NCBI GenBank assembly: GCA_016508695.1
Contig: VNKQ01000003.1
Coordinates: forward strand, 1,612,001 to 1,676,000
Direction: 5' to 3'
DNA: 64,000 nucleotides
Origin: Hyphodiscus hymeniophilus
Taxonomy: Eukaryota; Ascomycota; Leotiomycetes; Helotiales; Hyphodiscaceae
Shown here one piece after another: positions 1 through 11,015 of this stretch. Below the pieces are notes generated by a model, which was not told the DNA's origin, searched no databases, and saw only the letters and a list, made by a program, of their open reading frames with translations. Position 1 is the first letter of the stretch, and each line of letters begins with the position of its first letter. Made by a program: the position numbers and the translations under genes.

Positions 1-1
1 T

Positions 2-130
2 CTTGCTGCAGAGATTGCGCCAGAGTGGGTACGGATTGTGAAGATGGGCAAGGTTGAGGCGCTTGCTGTTAATAGGGAGAAAAGACCAACGGAGTTGGAG
101 ATTGAAGAGCGAGTAAGGCGAGCTATTTAA
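2..130 (+). CDS. C-terminal end of a CDT1-like replication licensing factor (partial)
   Basis: The window opens inside a plus-strand reading frame of 43 codons ending in TAA at 128-130, so only the C-terminus is present. The peptide starts LAAEIAPEWVRIV and ends EERVRRAI. It resembles the C-terminal winged-helix domain of DNA replication factor CDT1, where a Leu-rich segment followed by a P-x-W pair and a basic strand is typical. In that family the protein loads MCM helicase at origins. The assignment rests on a short stretch, and another winged-helix protein is possible. The neighbour MBF1 lies on the opposite strand and converges on this end. Confidence 0.4.
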   Translation, partial: LAAEIAPEWVRIVKMGKVEALAVNREKRPTELEIEERVRRAI

Positions 131-419
131 TGGGTTGAGGAACTAATGAGAAACGGCCGAATTGGGTATCACTAGAGGGCGAATTTTGAATAAAATCGCT
201 TGTCGTGGATAGAGTATAGAACTACATTAGAGAGACAATGCCACGAACTGATGAATCAATGCTTTCGTCTATTCCTGATTGGAACTTCTATGATCGTAAA
301 CGCATGAACTCGCTCATCTATCTCCCGTAGTTCATCGCTGTGTCTACCCTTGAACCGCCCCCCACCCATCAAGCAATGGAGCCCAAATCGCGAAATCAAT
401 CGCAAGCCACTACCTCCCC

Positions 420-964
420 TCACTTTTTCGCAGCGTCCTTCTTCTTTGGCCCCAACACGATCGGCGTACCAATATCCTTTTCATCTCCAAGTAACTTGAT
501 CCTCAGTACACTCTGCAGTTTCTGCAGCTTCGCGGCGTTGAATGGCGCATCACCCCGCTCGAAGGCCTTCATGTCGTTTTCCGAAAGCTGCACCTTCTCT
601 CCCAGTTGCTTCGCGGTGAGCTTGGGTTCCATCTCGTTGCGGCGTTTCTGCATCGCGCTACCGGCCTTTTTGCCAATTGTCTTGGGCTTGATGATCTCGT
701 CGGAGCGGTCGACTTTCGTTAAACGTTGGCCTTCGGAGCCGGTTTTGGCTGCCTGTGAGTATTCTGTTAAAGGTGGTTCGGAGAGACGTTGTAGGGTTGT
801 AGGAGACTTACGTTTGCTGTGGCAAACTTCTTCTCAGTCGCAACGATTGCACCGCTGCGTTGAGCGGCGTTGAGTGCACTCTTGCCCTTGACGGTGGTCT
901 CACGAGCAGCTCCGCCGCCGCGGGTCTTGCTACCGATCGTGGTATGGGTCTCCCAGTCATCCAT
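420..964 (-). CDS. MBF1: Multiprotein-bridging factor 1 (MBF1)
   Basis: Two exons, 964-812 and 752-420, give a 161-residue protein. The intron has a GTAAGT donor and a CAG acceptor, with the splice at a codon boundary after residue 51. The N-terminal MBF1 domain begins MDDWETHTTIGSK, and the C-terminal half is a Cro/C1-type helix-turn-helix (LTAKQLGEKVQLSENDMKAF, then a conserved INxAKLQKLQ-like helix). It ends with a Lys-rich tail (GPKKKDAAKK). MBF1 is a conserved coactivator that bridges TBP and bZIP factors and also suppresses frameshifting on stalled ribosomes. Length and domain order match the family. The ATG at 964 is chosen because homologues start with M-x-D-W. Nothing looks unusual. 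Confidence 0.95.
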
Positions 965-1400
965 GGTGGGCAGGTAGTTTGTTTGCTTGGTTGTATGTTG
1001 CGTGAAGGGGGTTGAGTGTGATTGTGTGTTAAATAGCAAGTGGTTGTTTGGAGATGTAGATGTGGTTTGTGGGGGAACAGAAGGCTCTAGATATGAATGA
1101 GGCTGTGGCTGAGAATCGCCTCTCTCCGGATGATTCAGAATTACCGAGTAACCCTATCGGATCTAGTGAGTCGACGGCACCGGATCCCTGTTACATATTT
1201 ATTCGGCGGCTTCTCGATGATGTTTGATATTCAATTTCTACTGATATTCACTGAAGTTCATGATGATCTTCTCCGTATCGATGTTTTCTGTTCGCTATTC
1301 TCAACTCCTGTCTTTCTGACTCGAGTTTTCCTGAGACAACACCGTACAGAGGAGACTCGAAAGTGTCTTATACCGTACACCGTACAGTACATACCCCTCC
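965..1400. other. Intergenic region between MBF1 and the DUF1365 gene
   Basis: This is a divergent 436-bp spacer that should hold both promoters. I see no conserved coding frame, repeat or RNA gene. Open frames on the plus strand here lack similarity to anything I know and run into the next gene out of frame. Confidence 0.5.
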
Positions 1401-3965
1401 ATGGAGTTCAAGATGACGGCAAACCTCGCTTTCAGTCCTCGAACTCTGGTCATGTCCGTAATCCCATTTATCATGGCTCTCGGAGGCTCAATCGACGTTA
1501 CCTTGTTCCTCTTCTTCCTCTTTGTCAGAAATCGGGACGCTTTATTGGATTATATGAAGTTGTACATCAACCCGATTACCATCGTCGAGTTTGCAAAGGC
1601 AGCGACGGTCTTGTTCACGATTCTCCAGGTCATTCGTTATATCAGAGGCTTGAAAGCTCTGTCTTCTCCCTTAGACGGATTCATGGCTAAGCCTATGATA
1701 TTCCGGTGCCAGACAAGCCATACGAGATTATATCCGAAGACCAACAGCTTCGCATACTCGTATCTTTGGGTTGGAATTCCTGTTGGATGGAAGGGCAATG
1801 TTGGAGGGATGCTATCAGCTGATCTCTCTCGATCATCATATCCCTGGTACACGAGACTCCTATCTCTCAGACCCAGAGATGCATGGCACACTGTCAATTC
1901 AGATGACTACTTGGGTCGAGGTCATGCGGATGGCGGCTTGCAAGAAAAGCTGCACGATTATCTCGAAAATCAGGTATGTAAATCTCTCAAGTTTGGAAGG
2001 ATCTGCAACTTTGATCACATCTTGGTTGGCAAGTGTTGGACTTGATTATAGTTTATCCGTTGACCACCAAGGATGCGACGTTTCTCAGCTCGCAGTATCT
2101 TGGACTCTTCTTACTGACGAACACAGGGCATAAATCCCCAAGAGTACCCACATGCCTATCTTTTGACGGCTCCCCGCTTCCTCAACTACGCCTCCAATCC
2201 GGTTTCGATTTGGAACCTCTATTCGGCCCAAAAAGAACTCAAGGCATTCGTTTTAGAAGTTAATAATACCTTCGATGAGCGTCACATCTACTTCGTCAAG
2301 CCTGATGTCGTTCCATCTAAGACCCCAGGTTTAGATGTTGCCCCCAAACTCATCAAGACTTGGCCCAAAGACTTCTACGTTTCAACGTTTAGCTCCCGGG
2401 CTGGAAACTACTCCATTTCTGCAACTGATCCTCTGTACCAATCAATGACCAGCTCCGGCGTTGTCAATAGTACGTATTTAAAAAGCTTCATTCACCTTCT
2501 TCCTCTTCCTCTTACAGAGTTAGTAAGAGCTTTCAATCCCGACTCCAACTTCATCAGTCAATCAGCTCTTGCTATGTGCTCGATTTTGCTCAAACATTAG
2601 TATATATCGTTAGGTGTTAAGAGGCAAGGTTTTGGTGGTCTGGAATTGGCAACTCCTCATCCCATTGATACTTGTTGTTCGTTTTAGATTAAGCTTTTTG
2701 GTCTTTCGGTGGAATATCTTCGAGGACGGACTTAGATCGAGTACTTTGATATTGAGCATAATAGCTAACTAATATAGCAACTGTCACGCTGAAGTCCGCA
2801 CATGCCAGTCTCGTGGCACGCATATTCTCCTCAGGCCCGGCTCTCGATCCAGCTCTCATGACGATATGGTCCAAAACCAAGTTCCTGATGGCATGGTGGT
2901 GGGTCGGTCTTGCCACCTTCCCACGAACACTCGTCCAGGCTTTGAAACTTCTCATACGACGTAAAATGCAATGGGTCTTTCGGCCTGAACCCAGACGCAA
3001 TACGATGCCGCGACATGCGGATTCAGCAGAGGTTGTCATTGAGCGTCTGTTCAGAAACTACCTAAGAAGTTTGGTAGAGGCGTGTGATGCGCCGCTGGTT
3101 CTTAGATACTCTCCAGCTGGTTTGGTCTACGGCAAAGATGAGATGATGGCTTCACCTGCGGCTCAGTTGGCTGACGGAACGGCAGAGACTTTGGACTTCA
3201 AAGTCTTGACGCCGGGTTTCTACTCTCGTTTGGTACATTACTCAGGCTCGTAAGTGTTTTTTGACTTCGTATTTCTGGGGGTTATCACTGATTCATGTCT
3301 GCAGTCCAACAGAAGCATTTCTCGCCGAACATACCAGCGCCACCATCACCCTGTCACAACCAGACCTCCTATCGAAACTTGCGCCGTCCGTCTTCCAAGA
3401 AATGCCCAGCCTATTCGAACAACCTCGATTTTGGGCAGTTCTTAACCTCCGTAGCGCACCCTCACCAATTGGAGATGTTGCAAGCTCCGCGCCACCATCG
3501 CCCACCAGCCAGGTATTCAAAGGTAAGGGTCCTCTTCGTACTTAGGCATCCAAGCTTCTACCTTGTTTCGAGTAGTATCTCCGACCACTCACTGACTTCG
3601 ACGCAGCTTCCCACCCCACCTCCTCAAAACCCACCGCACCAGCTCACCCCTCACACTTTGAATCCTACATCCTCGAGACCTGCTCATCACAAGAGAGATC
3701 CGAGTACGCATCGCATGTGTTCAAGCGTGAGTACTATCCAGCATCTCCTTCATTAAACCCAACAAATGCATTACTGCCTCCTTCCACTCCACCTTAGATC
3801 ATAACCCCACTCACCTCATTTGCTGCACGAAAACTCACTGACATCAAACTCTCAGTACTCATCAGCGAGCACCTCGCATTCGGCTGGACGGCGTTGCTGG
3901 ATCTAGAGATCTTCCTCATTCGAAGCGTCTTGCTATGGGTCATTACTGGATTGTTAAATCGATGA
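1401..3965 (+). CDS. DUF1365-family membrane-associated protein
   Basis: Exons inferred: 1401-1973, 2127-2469, 2778-3249, 3305-3522, then one or two 3' exons ending in TGA at 3963-3965, about 640 residues. The N-terminus has two hydrophobic segments (residues about 10-40 and 50-75). DUF1365 follows, with CQTSHTRLYPKTNSFAYSYL, the motif HAYLLTAPRFLNYASNPVS and EVNNTFDERHIYF. The central part contains WWWVGLATFPRTLVQALKL, and the end is again hydrophobic. DUF1365 proteins are found from bacteria to fungi, often beside lipid-modifying genes; their activity is unknown. Intron 2 is about 308 nt, long for this genome, with a CTAAC branch site just before its AG. The last splice (near 3730-3855) is the least certain. 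Confidence 0.85.
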
Positions 3966-4572
3966 AACCACGACATATGAAGGCCTGAAGGTACAAATGA
4001 GCGGATAGGAACTTCCAAAAATGGGGCAGGTTTATAGATACTGGCGTTCCATGGCTTTTGACTGGCTGTGCAAAGACGTATTGTGGGTGTTAATCACCAT
4101 TTGCGTAAGCTGGCACATCCTCTTTAGACCGCATCATGGCATTCTTGGCGTTTTCAAATGGCTGTTGATGGGTTATAGATGCATTGCGAAGAGCACGTAC
4201 ATAGAATGCAATAAAACGTTGTTTTCTCAACCATACTAAGTCTATCAACCGTACACAAGATCAAAACCGAGAACGCCAAGTAACGAATCGCAGTCCTTAC
4301 GCTCACAGATCGACTAGGAAAACAAATAACAGCGAGATGGTATTCCTTAGCGACGTTTCTAATCCATGCCCCAACTCCCCATTTTAAGGATCCAGATATC
4401 TCGACTCCGGAAGCATCCAGGCGCCCCATGAACAAAACCAGCCAGGAACGCACAAATTCTGGTGGTTACAAGCAGCAAAGCGCCTTCTAAGCCCTACCGC
4501 ACGCCAAAGGCCAAAGAACTAACATAACAAAGCACTCATATGGCTCCAGAGCCGTCGAGTTAGCTTGCTCGC
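3966..4572. other. Intergenic region between two converging genes
   Basis: These 607 bp lie between the 3' ends of the DUF1365 and GH76 genes, so they hold two 3' untranslated regions. The short open frames on both strands show no recognisable similarity. No RNA gene or repeat was seen. Confidence 0.5.
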
Positions 4573-6176
4573 TCAAATGCTCATCCATCCAAACATACCA
4601 GTAGCAGAAACGAGAATAATTGTCGTGATAATCCCAGCACCAGCCCTGTCACCCGTCGTCGCAGGTTTGAGAGCAGCCGGGTTTGCAACGCTTTGAGCGC
4701 CTGCATTCGAGTTCCCAATACTTGTTCCGCCAGTCGAATTTGTCAAAGGGCCCGCAACAGGCTGTAACGGTAGTAAATTGACGAAGATTGTGCTCATAGC
4801 AGCCATTTGCTGCCCTACGCCTTGCGTTCCATCCCAAACCGCTCCTTTCGACCATGATAGTCCACACATTCGTCCGTTGTCACCGCCGTTACATTGCAGC
4901 GCTGCGGCTTGAGCGGAAGCTGCCAGTTTAGGCATGATGAGATCGTGAGTGAAAGGAGCCACTTGCGTAGTCGCTGCAAGCCAGCGTGTTAGATACGCTT
5001 TGAAGCTGAACATGTCCGTTGTGCAGCTGAGCTTTTGTTCGCAGGCTACCTCGTAGGCGATGTTGTCAGGGAAGAAGACGTTGAAAGTTTGGTTCAGAAG
5101 TCCTTCCACGCGGGATTGCCAGAGAGCACTACCGTTCGTCTAGGGAACTTGTCAGCAATTGCTAAGATCTCAAGGGACAGCTTGACCCACGTAGTTATAC
5201 ATGTTTGCGGCTCCCAACAAGTAGACTCCCATATTATAAGAGAATTGAACCTTGTTGATGTCCGTGCAGTTCGTTTCGATGTGGGCACCATCATAGATGT
5301 TGTACTCCGCATCCATCAGCCCAACACTCTGAACCCAATCCCAAATCGTTTCTGCGTGTTGAGCGTAAGTATCATTACTGGTGTATCTTGCGAGCCGAGC
5401 ACCAAGGTTGAAGAAGCAGCCGTTCGCGATTGAGTTCTTGTAATCGTAGCCGGTAAGGTAGGGGTATACCTGCCATCGCAAACTACAATATCGATTAGTA
5501 TCACATGCGATTTCCTTCAAAAGGACCGCCTACCCTCCATTACACGTATTATCAGGTCTGATAGCCTGAGTATTGAATACTGCTTGCGCCAAAGCAAGCC
5601 ATCCAGGTTGATCGGCAGTTGGATTTTGAAAATTGGTCTCGGCAGCGGTCATAGCAGTCATTCCCCAGAAGCCTTGATCATCATTACCCATAGATTGCGA
5701 CCAATTCGACGGCATCATGTCATCATTCTGACCTGTCTGCCACTGGATTCCTGCGGCCGTCACATTGTTGTATGAAGTATCGCCAGTATAATGCCAATAA
5801 TCAATCAAGGTTCCCCACATCGCACCAGATTCCCACCAGTAGTCTGCATATTATTAGCATGGAGACTGAAGTATTCAGTCTGGCATCTCGCAACTTACAG
5901 CCCCAGGTGGGGTTTGGAGGAGGTCCAGGTAGGACTCCAGGAATCCCACCACTAGTGTTGCCTTTGTAGTATGTCATCATGTCGTACGCAATCGTTGCGG
6001 CTGTATCCTTGATCGAATCTTCAGTCACAAATGTCAGCGATTGTTCCTATGCTTTGATCCCAGCATGGAGGGCTTTTCGTACCTGATGAGGTCAGATCAA
6101 GGGTGTAACTGGCAGTGACAACGCTGCTTCCAACAAGAAGCGCGGCAGCAGCGTGAGAAACGAATGTGGGAATCAT
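4573..6176 (-). CDS. GPI-anchored GH76 mannan endo-1,6-alpha-mannosidase (DFG5/DCW1 type)
   Basis: Five exons, 6176-6083, 6018-5899, 5843-5534, 5482-5191 and 5139-4573, join in frame to a 460-residue protein, the usual DFG5/DCW1 length. It begins with a signal peptide (AAAALLVGSSVVTA). The GH76 signatures are DMMTYYKGN, YWWESGAMWGTLIDYWHYTG, the paired-Asp motif SMGNDDQGFWGMTAM (catalytic Asp-Asp) and CNGGLRWQ. The last 25 residues are hydrophobic, after a small-residue region, as expected for a GPI signal. In yeast these enzymes act outside the plasma membrane and help move GPI proteins onto cell-wall glucan. Every splice site is a GT..AG pair and the frame is unbroken. Confidence 0.93.
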
Positions 6177-7336
6177 CTTGTAGGGACTGAGGTATTCTTG
6201 GTGGGATCGTGACGAGCAAAGGGTTAACAGGGATAAAGAATGAGTGGACGTCGATACTTCCAAACCGCGCAATGATGATTAGGACATCAACGACGAGGTA
6301 GAAAGTAATAGACCAGAGACGTGCTCGGCGATGGTCCTCGGAACTTGAAGGAGTGAAAGCTGAGGATTGAGTGAATGAGTGTATGAGTGAAGTGGTCAAG
6401 GGAGAGAGATAGATAGCATCTGGAAATCAATTAAAGAAGTGACTGGGGTAAGGCATGCTCGCGCGTCATTCGTCAAATTTATGCATTTGGGTTTATACGC
6501 TTATGCACGCCACGACCCCCTGGGCAATCCCTTGATAAGGTGAGGCTGTGCAGTTGTGTTCACATGCGTGCGGTTGCTTCCCGAATACAAACAAGCTGGG
6601 TTTGAGTACAAAGTATGTTTATTGCAAGTACTGGGAGACAATACCTTAATCAACAGAATCTAGATCTACAATGCTACTTGTATGGCTTATTAGTTTAAAA
6701 GGGGTTTCGTCTATCGGGCAAAAGTGGAACCAAATGTCGCATTTCTACGATCTCCCCACATGAGCACACTCAGGGTTCAACGCTATACAAACCTGCTAAC
6801 GTCTGTCCCTGTGTGCACTCCGTAACGAAAGAAATCCTTAGTTTACTAATCATAACCTTTTTCTTAGCAGGTCTAAGAATTTGTGCTTAAAATGTTACTT
6901 TCTTCAACTATTTCTCCCTGAGGAGACCACATAGCAAGAAGAAAACAACAACAAAAGTATACATCACGTGATGTTATTTTTTTATCGAGATCTGAATTTC
7001 CTAAACCCTCCATCTTTCAAGATGGAAAAGAAGAAAATGTAACGACACGGCAGAGTCCGCCAGGAAGTGGTACGCCAAAGCCGAAGGCCAAGTTGCGCTG
7101 ATGAGTGAAGCGCAAGTTGAGGAGGATGCAAGTCGACTTAGCACAACTCCAATCAATACGAAAGCAACCATGCAGAACACGTGAATGAAAGCCCGAAGCG
7201 ACCTTGAATTGGCGCATTATCTACGATCGCAAATGCACGTTGCCTGACACCAACAAGCGACGCGTCCAGCATATTCGAGCTCTTCGCAAGGTCAGCCCCG
7301 CTCACTTTGTCTAATGTTCGACACTTTGCTACCGTC
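6177..7336. other. Divergent intergenic region
   Basis: These 1,160 bp lie between the GH76 start and the HET start. There is no supported gene. The stretch from about 6600 to 7010 is AT-rich and contains one perfect E-box palindrome, listed separately. Confidence 0.5.
6962..6973. promoter_or_regulatory. Perfect palindrome CATCACGTGATG (E-box type)
   Basis: A 12-bp perfect palindrome centred on CACGTG. TCACGTGA is the classic site for fungal bHLH factors of the Cbf1/Pho4 class. It lies 790 bp from the GH76 start and 364 bp from the HET start. Function is inferred from the motif only. Confidence 0.3.
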
Positions 7337-9041
7337 ATGGCAGATCAACCACCTCCCGGATACGAATCATCTCCCGGATACGAATCACCTCCCAAATACG
7401 AATACAACAGGTATCGACCGCTTAAAGCCAATGAAATTCGAGTGGTTAGATTCGACGAGATCTGGCCGCGTGACAAAACTTTTTCAGCGACTTTGCAGTA
7501 TATCAACCTTGAGGATAATCCTGTTTACTTTGCCCTGTCTTATACTTGGGGTGACGCTTCAAGAGAGGAGACGATCCTCTTGGACGATCAACCGTTCAAG
7601 GTCACAGTGAATCTATACGACGCTCTCCACCAAATCCGAGACAATGCTGCATACTTCCAAGGCATGGTCGAGCAAGACTTGCAAATGCCCTGTAACGAGC
7701 TTCTCCTTTGGGTCGATGCCATTTGTATTGACCAGTCCAATCGGAAAGACAAGGAACAGCAGCTACCGAGAATGGGCTCAATTTACTCATCCGCACACAA
7801 TGTGCTCGTCTGGCTCGGGCGCAACGAAGGCACAATTCCGTATCCGATTGGGTTTGATGCATTTCTCCGAGAGTGCCACAAGATGGACTCGACTACGTCC
7901 ATGCATGGTTCGAAACTCATCCCGCTAAGCCTTCTACCAAACAGGACGAATTTGAGCTGCACGCTCTTTTCTTCTCAGTCTTCCAAATCCTCGATCTGCC
8001 ATGGTTTACACGGTTGTGGACGGTCCAGGAATATCTGCTAGGCCAAAGACAGCCATTGGGTCTACCTGGCTCAGGAGTTTTCGTCCTACAATCCATCTAC
8101 GACCTAGTCGAAGCCAGTTTGCCGAGTATCGTCGATGATACATCAGGAGAGCTCCGACAAAGGCTCTCGACAGTGCTTGGAAATCTGAAAGGCAAGCTTG
8201 TCAAGCTGCGCCTCCTGAACATTCTGCGAAACAAGATCAAAGCAGAAGCTTTTCAGCAAGCATCGTTTGCAGATCAGATGAATTCTGTCCTCATTCGAAC
8301 GTTTGATAAGATAAGCTCTAAGCCACATGATCAGATCTACGGGCTTCTAGGACTGTCGATGAAGCGAAATTGCCTGCATCGCTTCGGCCGAGTTACGACA
8401 AGCCTTTTGGGGATGTCTGCTACGCATATGTTAAGCACATTATTGATGCGACAGGCAACCTTGACATCCTATTTTGCATGAAGACCGAGCTGGTTGGATA
8501 TCCAAGCTGGGTATCTGATCTCCGATACAGATCTCCTTCATCAGGTCCATCTGGAGTGCCTCATACCAAGAACCAGGTCAGCTGGTCACCAGATGGTCAA
8601 GGAGTTGCCGTCGAAGGAGCTTCGCTTGGAAATATTTTAGCCTATTCTTGCAATGAGCCTGAGGAGAACACTAGTCACACTAAGGTCCAGAGCAGCAACA
8701 AGTTCGGTCACATCCACTCTCAACTCAAGAACTTCTACGACACAATCCTCACCGCATCCGCCTGGCTTCGAGGATTAAACATACAAGATGTATGGCACGA
8801 GTATCTCAGCCCGTACGAACAGCTCTTTGGCTGCGAGACGGATTATCTCTCGATGGAAGACTTTCTCGCCGCTCGCCTCGACGACCCAGACACAATCAAC
8901 GCGACAAAATTCAGTGAGCGGAACATGCTTATCCAGGTCAAGCGCCACTTTAGCAATCAGAAGTATGCCCTCATGCACAACGGGCAGCTCCTGCTCCGCT
9001 GGCCCACGGTTGACTTCAAAGCAAAGCAGTACAGTACTTGA
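7337..9041 (+). pseudogene. HET-domain heterokaryon-incompatibility gene, frameshifted and truncated
   Basis: The ATG at 7337 opens a frame carrying three near-identical 6-residue repeats (PGYES-type) and then the HET core: YFALSYTWGD, ELLLWVDAICIDQSN, KEQQLPRMGSIYSSAHNVL. The frame is then lost between about 7858 and 7873, where downstream similarity (LDLPWFTRLWTVQEYLL) continues one base out. It shifts a second time near 8350, between YGLLGL and DEAKLP. Both breaks equal one missing base, and neither is flanked by a plausible intron. The stop TGA (9039-9041) lies inside an inserted inverted-repeat element, so the native C-terminus is lost. HET proteins trigger death after fusion of unlike hyphae, and loss of function is common. 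A sequencing indel could explain either frameshift but not the insertion. Confidence 0.8.
7351..7404 (+). repeat. Three tandem 18-bp units in the HET coding start
   Basis: Units 7351-7368, 7369-7386 and 7387-7404 share the core CTCCCGGATACGAATC; the third has diverged (CCAAATACG). They encode six-residue Pro-Gly/Lys-Tyr-Glu repeats ahead of the HET domain. Confidence 0.8.
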
Positions 9042-9060
9042 CCATAAGTCTACGCGATAA
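9032..9060 (+). repeat. Left terminal inverted repeat
   Basis: About 29 bp, matching the right repeat perfectly over 9042-9060 and with several mismatches over positions 5-9 of the element. Confidence 0.85.
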
Positions 9061-9476
9061 TCCAAAACCCCACCAAAAACAGCCCTTTTACCTATGTTTG
9101 CACAACTTACGTCTTTTGCTATAATATATGTAATCTTAATTCCTTTTAATATACTATTAATAAGTACTTAATCTATCTTTTCTACAATTAGGATTTTATT
9201 TACCTTATTGTTAATAGTTATAATATTAGTTGTAATCTAGATGAAATATTATTCGCTTAAAAATCCGGGTTTTTTGGTGTGATTTGTACAATTTATAACT
9301 TTATACTAATTTGAGGATTAGTTACGCAATAACATTATATAAAATAAACTATCGTAATTTGTAGAATAAAGGGATTTGATAAGCTTAAAAGCTCCTACTA
9401 ATTTTTTTAGGTTTTTTATAACATAAATACTATGAACTTTTAAAGTGTTATAGGGGCGTTTTGGTGTAAAAACCGC

Positions 9477-9505
9477 TTATCGCGTAGACTTATGGTGGGT
9501 CACTG
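9477..9505 (-). repeat. Right terminal inverted repeat
   Basis: Reverse complement of the left repeat, with a perfect 19-bp core and TA immediately outside. Confidence 0.85.
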
Positions 9506-9758
9506 TACGGTTTACACCTAGGGAGACACCATCACGTTGTGTGGGCGCTGAAGGGAACGAATCTGTTGGCTGTGCTTTGTCAGAGTGGCTCGTATCATCG
9601 TCTCTTGGGCTTCTGTGTCCCGATCAGCGGCTTGACACTCCCGATTGGCAATCTGGATCTGAGTGACAGCTTCTTTTCTGGCTATGAGGTAAGGCGGATC
9701 ACGTTGGTGTAAGCCCTTTCGACCATTTGCCATCGCGACTTCCTGTGCCTTGAGGAAC

Positions 9759-10138
9759 CAAAGGCAAGCTGGCGGAGGCGGAGAAGATGTACTTTCGGGC
9801 GCTGCAAGGCTACGAGGAGGCACTGGGCTCTGAACTTGCATCATCATACATCCCAGCGTTGAATGCCATGTCCAACTTTGCCAACCTCTTCTCACAAACA
9901 GCTCGGAAAGATCAGGCGAAGGTGATGTACGATCGAGCACTCTCTGGATACACAACTGTTCAAGGGCCTTCGTCGAAATGGTGTAGTGAGATTGAAAGTC
10001 GGCTTCAGACGCTGCCAATCACGTTGGCTCATCCCGAGACTCAAGATACGCCTACCAAGACCAAAATGGCCAAGACAAAATCTTCTTTACAGAGAATCTT
10101 CCGCAGACTAAGAACATTATCATGGTTGAACTTTAGAT
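9759..10138 (+). pseudogene. TPR (kinesin-light-chain-like) gene remnant
   Basis: This frame reads GKLAEAEKMYFRALQGYEEA, then an NLFSQTARKDQAKVMYDRAL unit, and ends with a basic tail. The pattern of two to three tetratricopeptide units of about 42 residues, with an ALG-type turn, is that of TPR tails in fungal NB-ARC/STAND proteins. In this frame a stop lies just upstream (near 9747) and no start, N-terminal domain or preceding exon is visible, so I read it as a fragment. A rearrangement next to the element at 9032-9505 is possible but unproven. Confidence 0.55.
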
Positions 10139-11015
10139 AGACACTGTGATTTGGCGTTCCTTCACCATCTGGGCTCGGTTCCAGCCCAGAAATTTGCGTT
10201 CCGGCACACGGGGATGAATTGTGTCCGAGGAAAGGGTTGAGCCACTTCAGGCACTGAACCATGAAAGCGGTTCAACTTCAGCAGTCTCACCATGTAAGAC
10301 ACAATGGAATTATGTAAGACACAATAGAGATTTATCGAATGGTAGTGTTACAAGTCGAGGGGACCTATTTCAGGGTAAAAGGAGGCTCTCCGTATATCCA
10401 AGGGAGCGGCGATAACACGATAAATATATTTCGGAAATAGTGGATTAGGAGTGTTCGTAGGAAGCATATAATGCACTGGAATGAAAATAAATAGAAATTC
10501 AAACGAGTTCACGGATTTTAAGTCGCTTGAACTTGAAGTACCTACATTTTGTTTCGTTACGGGGAGCGCTTCGGCACGCGGGGACAGACGTTATCTGCTT
10601 GAAAGTCGTAACACGCTGTTTTGGCTGCCGATGGATTATTCTATGAATAGGAAACTTGAGACCTAGAGCTGCTAGAAGGTCTGCGTAGTCGAAGAGGGCC
10701 GAGGTGTAGATATGTATTTTTGGAATGTCACGTGGTATTTTGAGGACATACCTACCATACCTTAGTCTTGAAGCATGGAGGTTTATTGTGCTAGCAAAGT
10801 AACAATTATCAAGCCTCGACTATTGAAAGCTAAAAGGCAAACGCTGAACCTTTCATGTGTTTTTAAAGACTAAAGCTTCGCGAGACCCCAAGACCTGGCA
10901 TTGCAAGACGCAATTATTCTGGCTTACGACCATACACGACAGTTCTACCTGGTATCAGCAAACCATGGCACATCTAGCCGCTATCACACTGCAGACTCAA
11001 AGAGAGGCCAGTAAC
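10139..11015. other. Intergenic region without recognised genes
   Basis: These 877 bp hold no frame I can assign. The 14-mer ATGTAAGACACAAT occurs twice (about 10293 and 10313), and a short GC-rich segment (about 10190-10215) is loosely repeated at about 10560-10590. This may be old transposon debris. Confidence 0.4.

Larger units (their letters stand above)
9032..9505. mobile_element. 474-bp TA-flanked inverted-repeat element (MITE, pogo/Fot1-like ends)
   Basis: The ends are inverted repeats: the left end starts CAGTACTTGACCATAAGTC and the right end, read inward, starts CAGTGACCCACCATAAGTC. Both continue through a perfect TACGCGATAA, and weaker similarity extends to about 45 bp. TA dinucleotides flank both ends (9030-9031 and 9506-9507), the target duplication of Tc1/mariner and pogo/Fot1 elements. 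The interior is very AT-rich and has no open frame, so the copy is non-autonomous. It sits in the 3' part of the HET reading frame and supplies its stop codon. The family name is inferred from the CAGT ends and TA target. Confidence 0.85.

Noticed and set aside
9100..9480. RIP-mutated retrotransposon fragment
   Set aside because: The AT-rich block is bounded by short inverted repeats with TA flanks, so a MITE explains it better.
9518..10018. 166-residue minus-strand ORF
   Set aside because: It is the antisense of the TPR fragment and part of the adjoining spacer; the plus-strand translation carries the recognisable repeat pattern.
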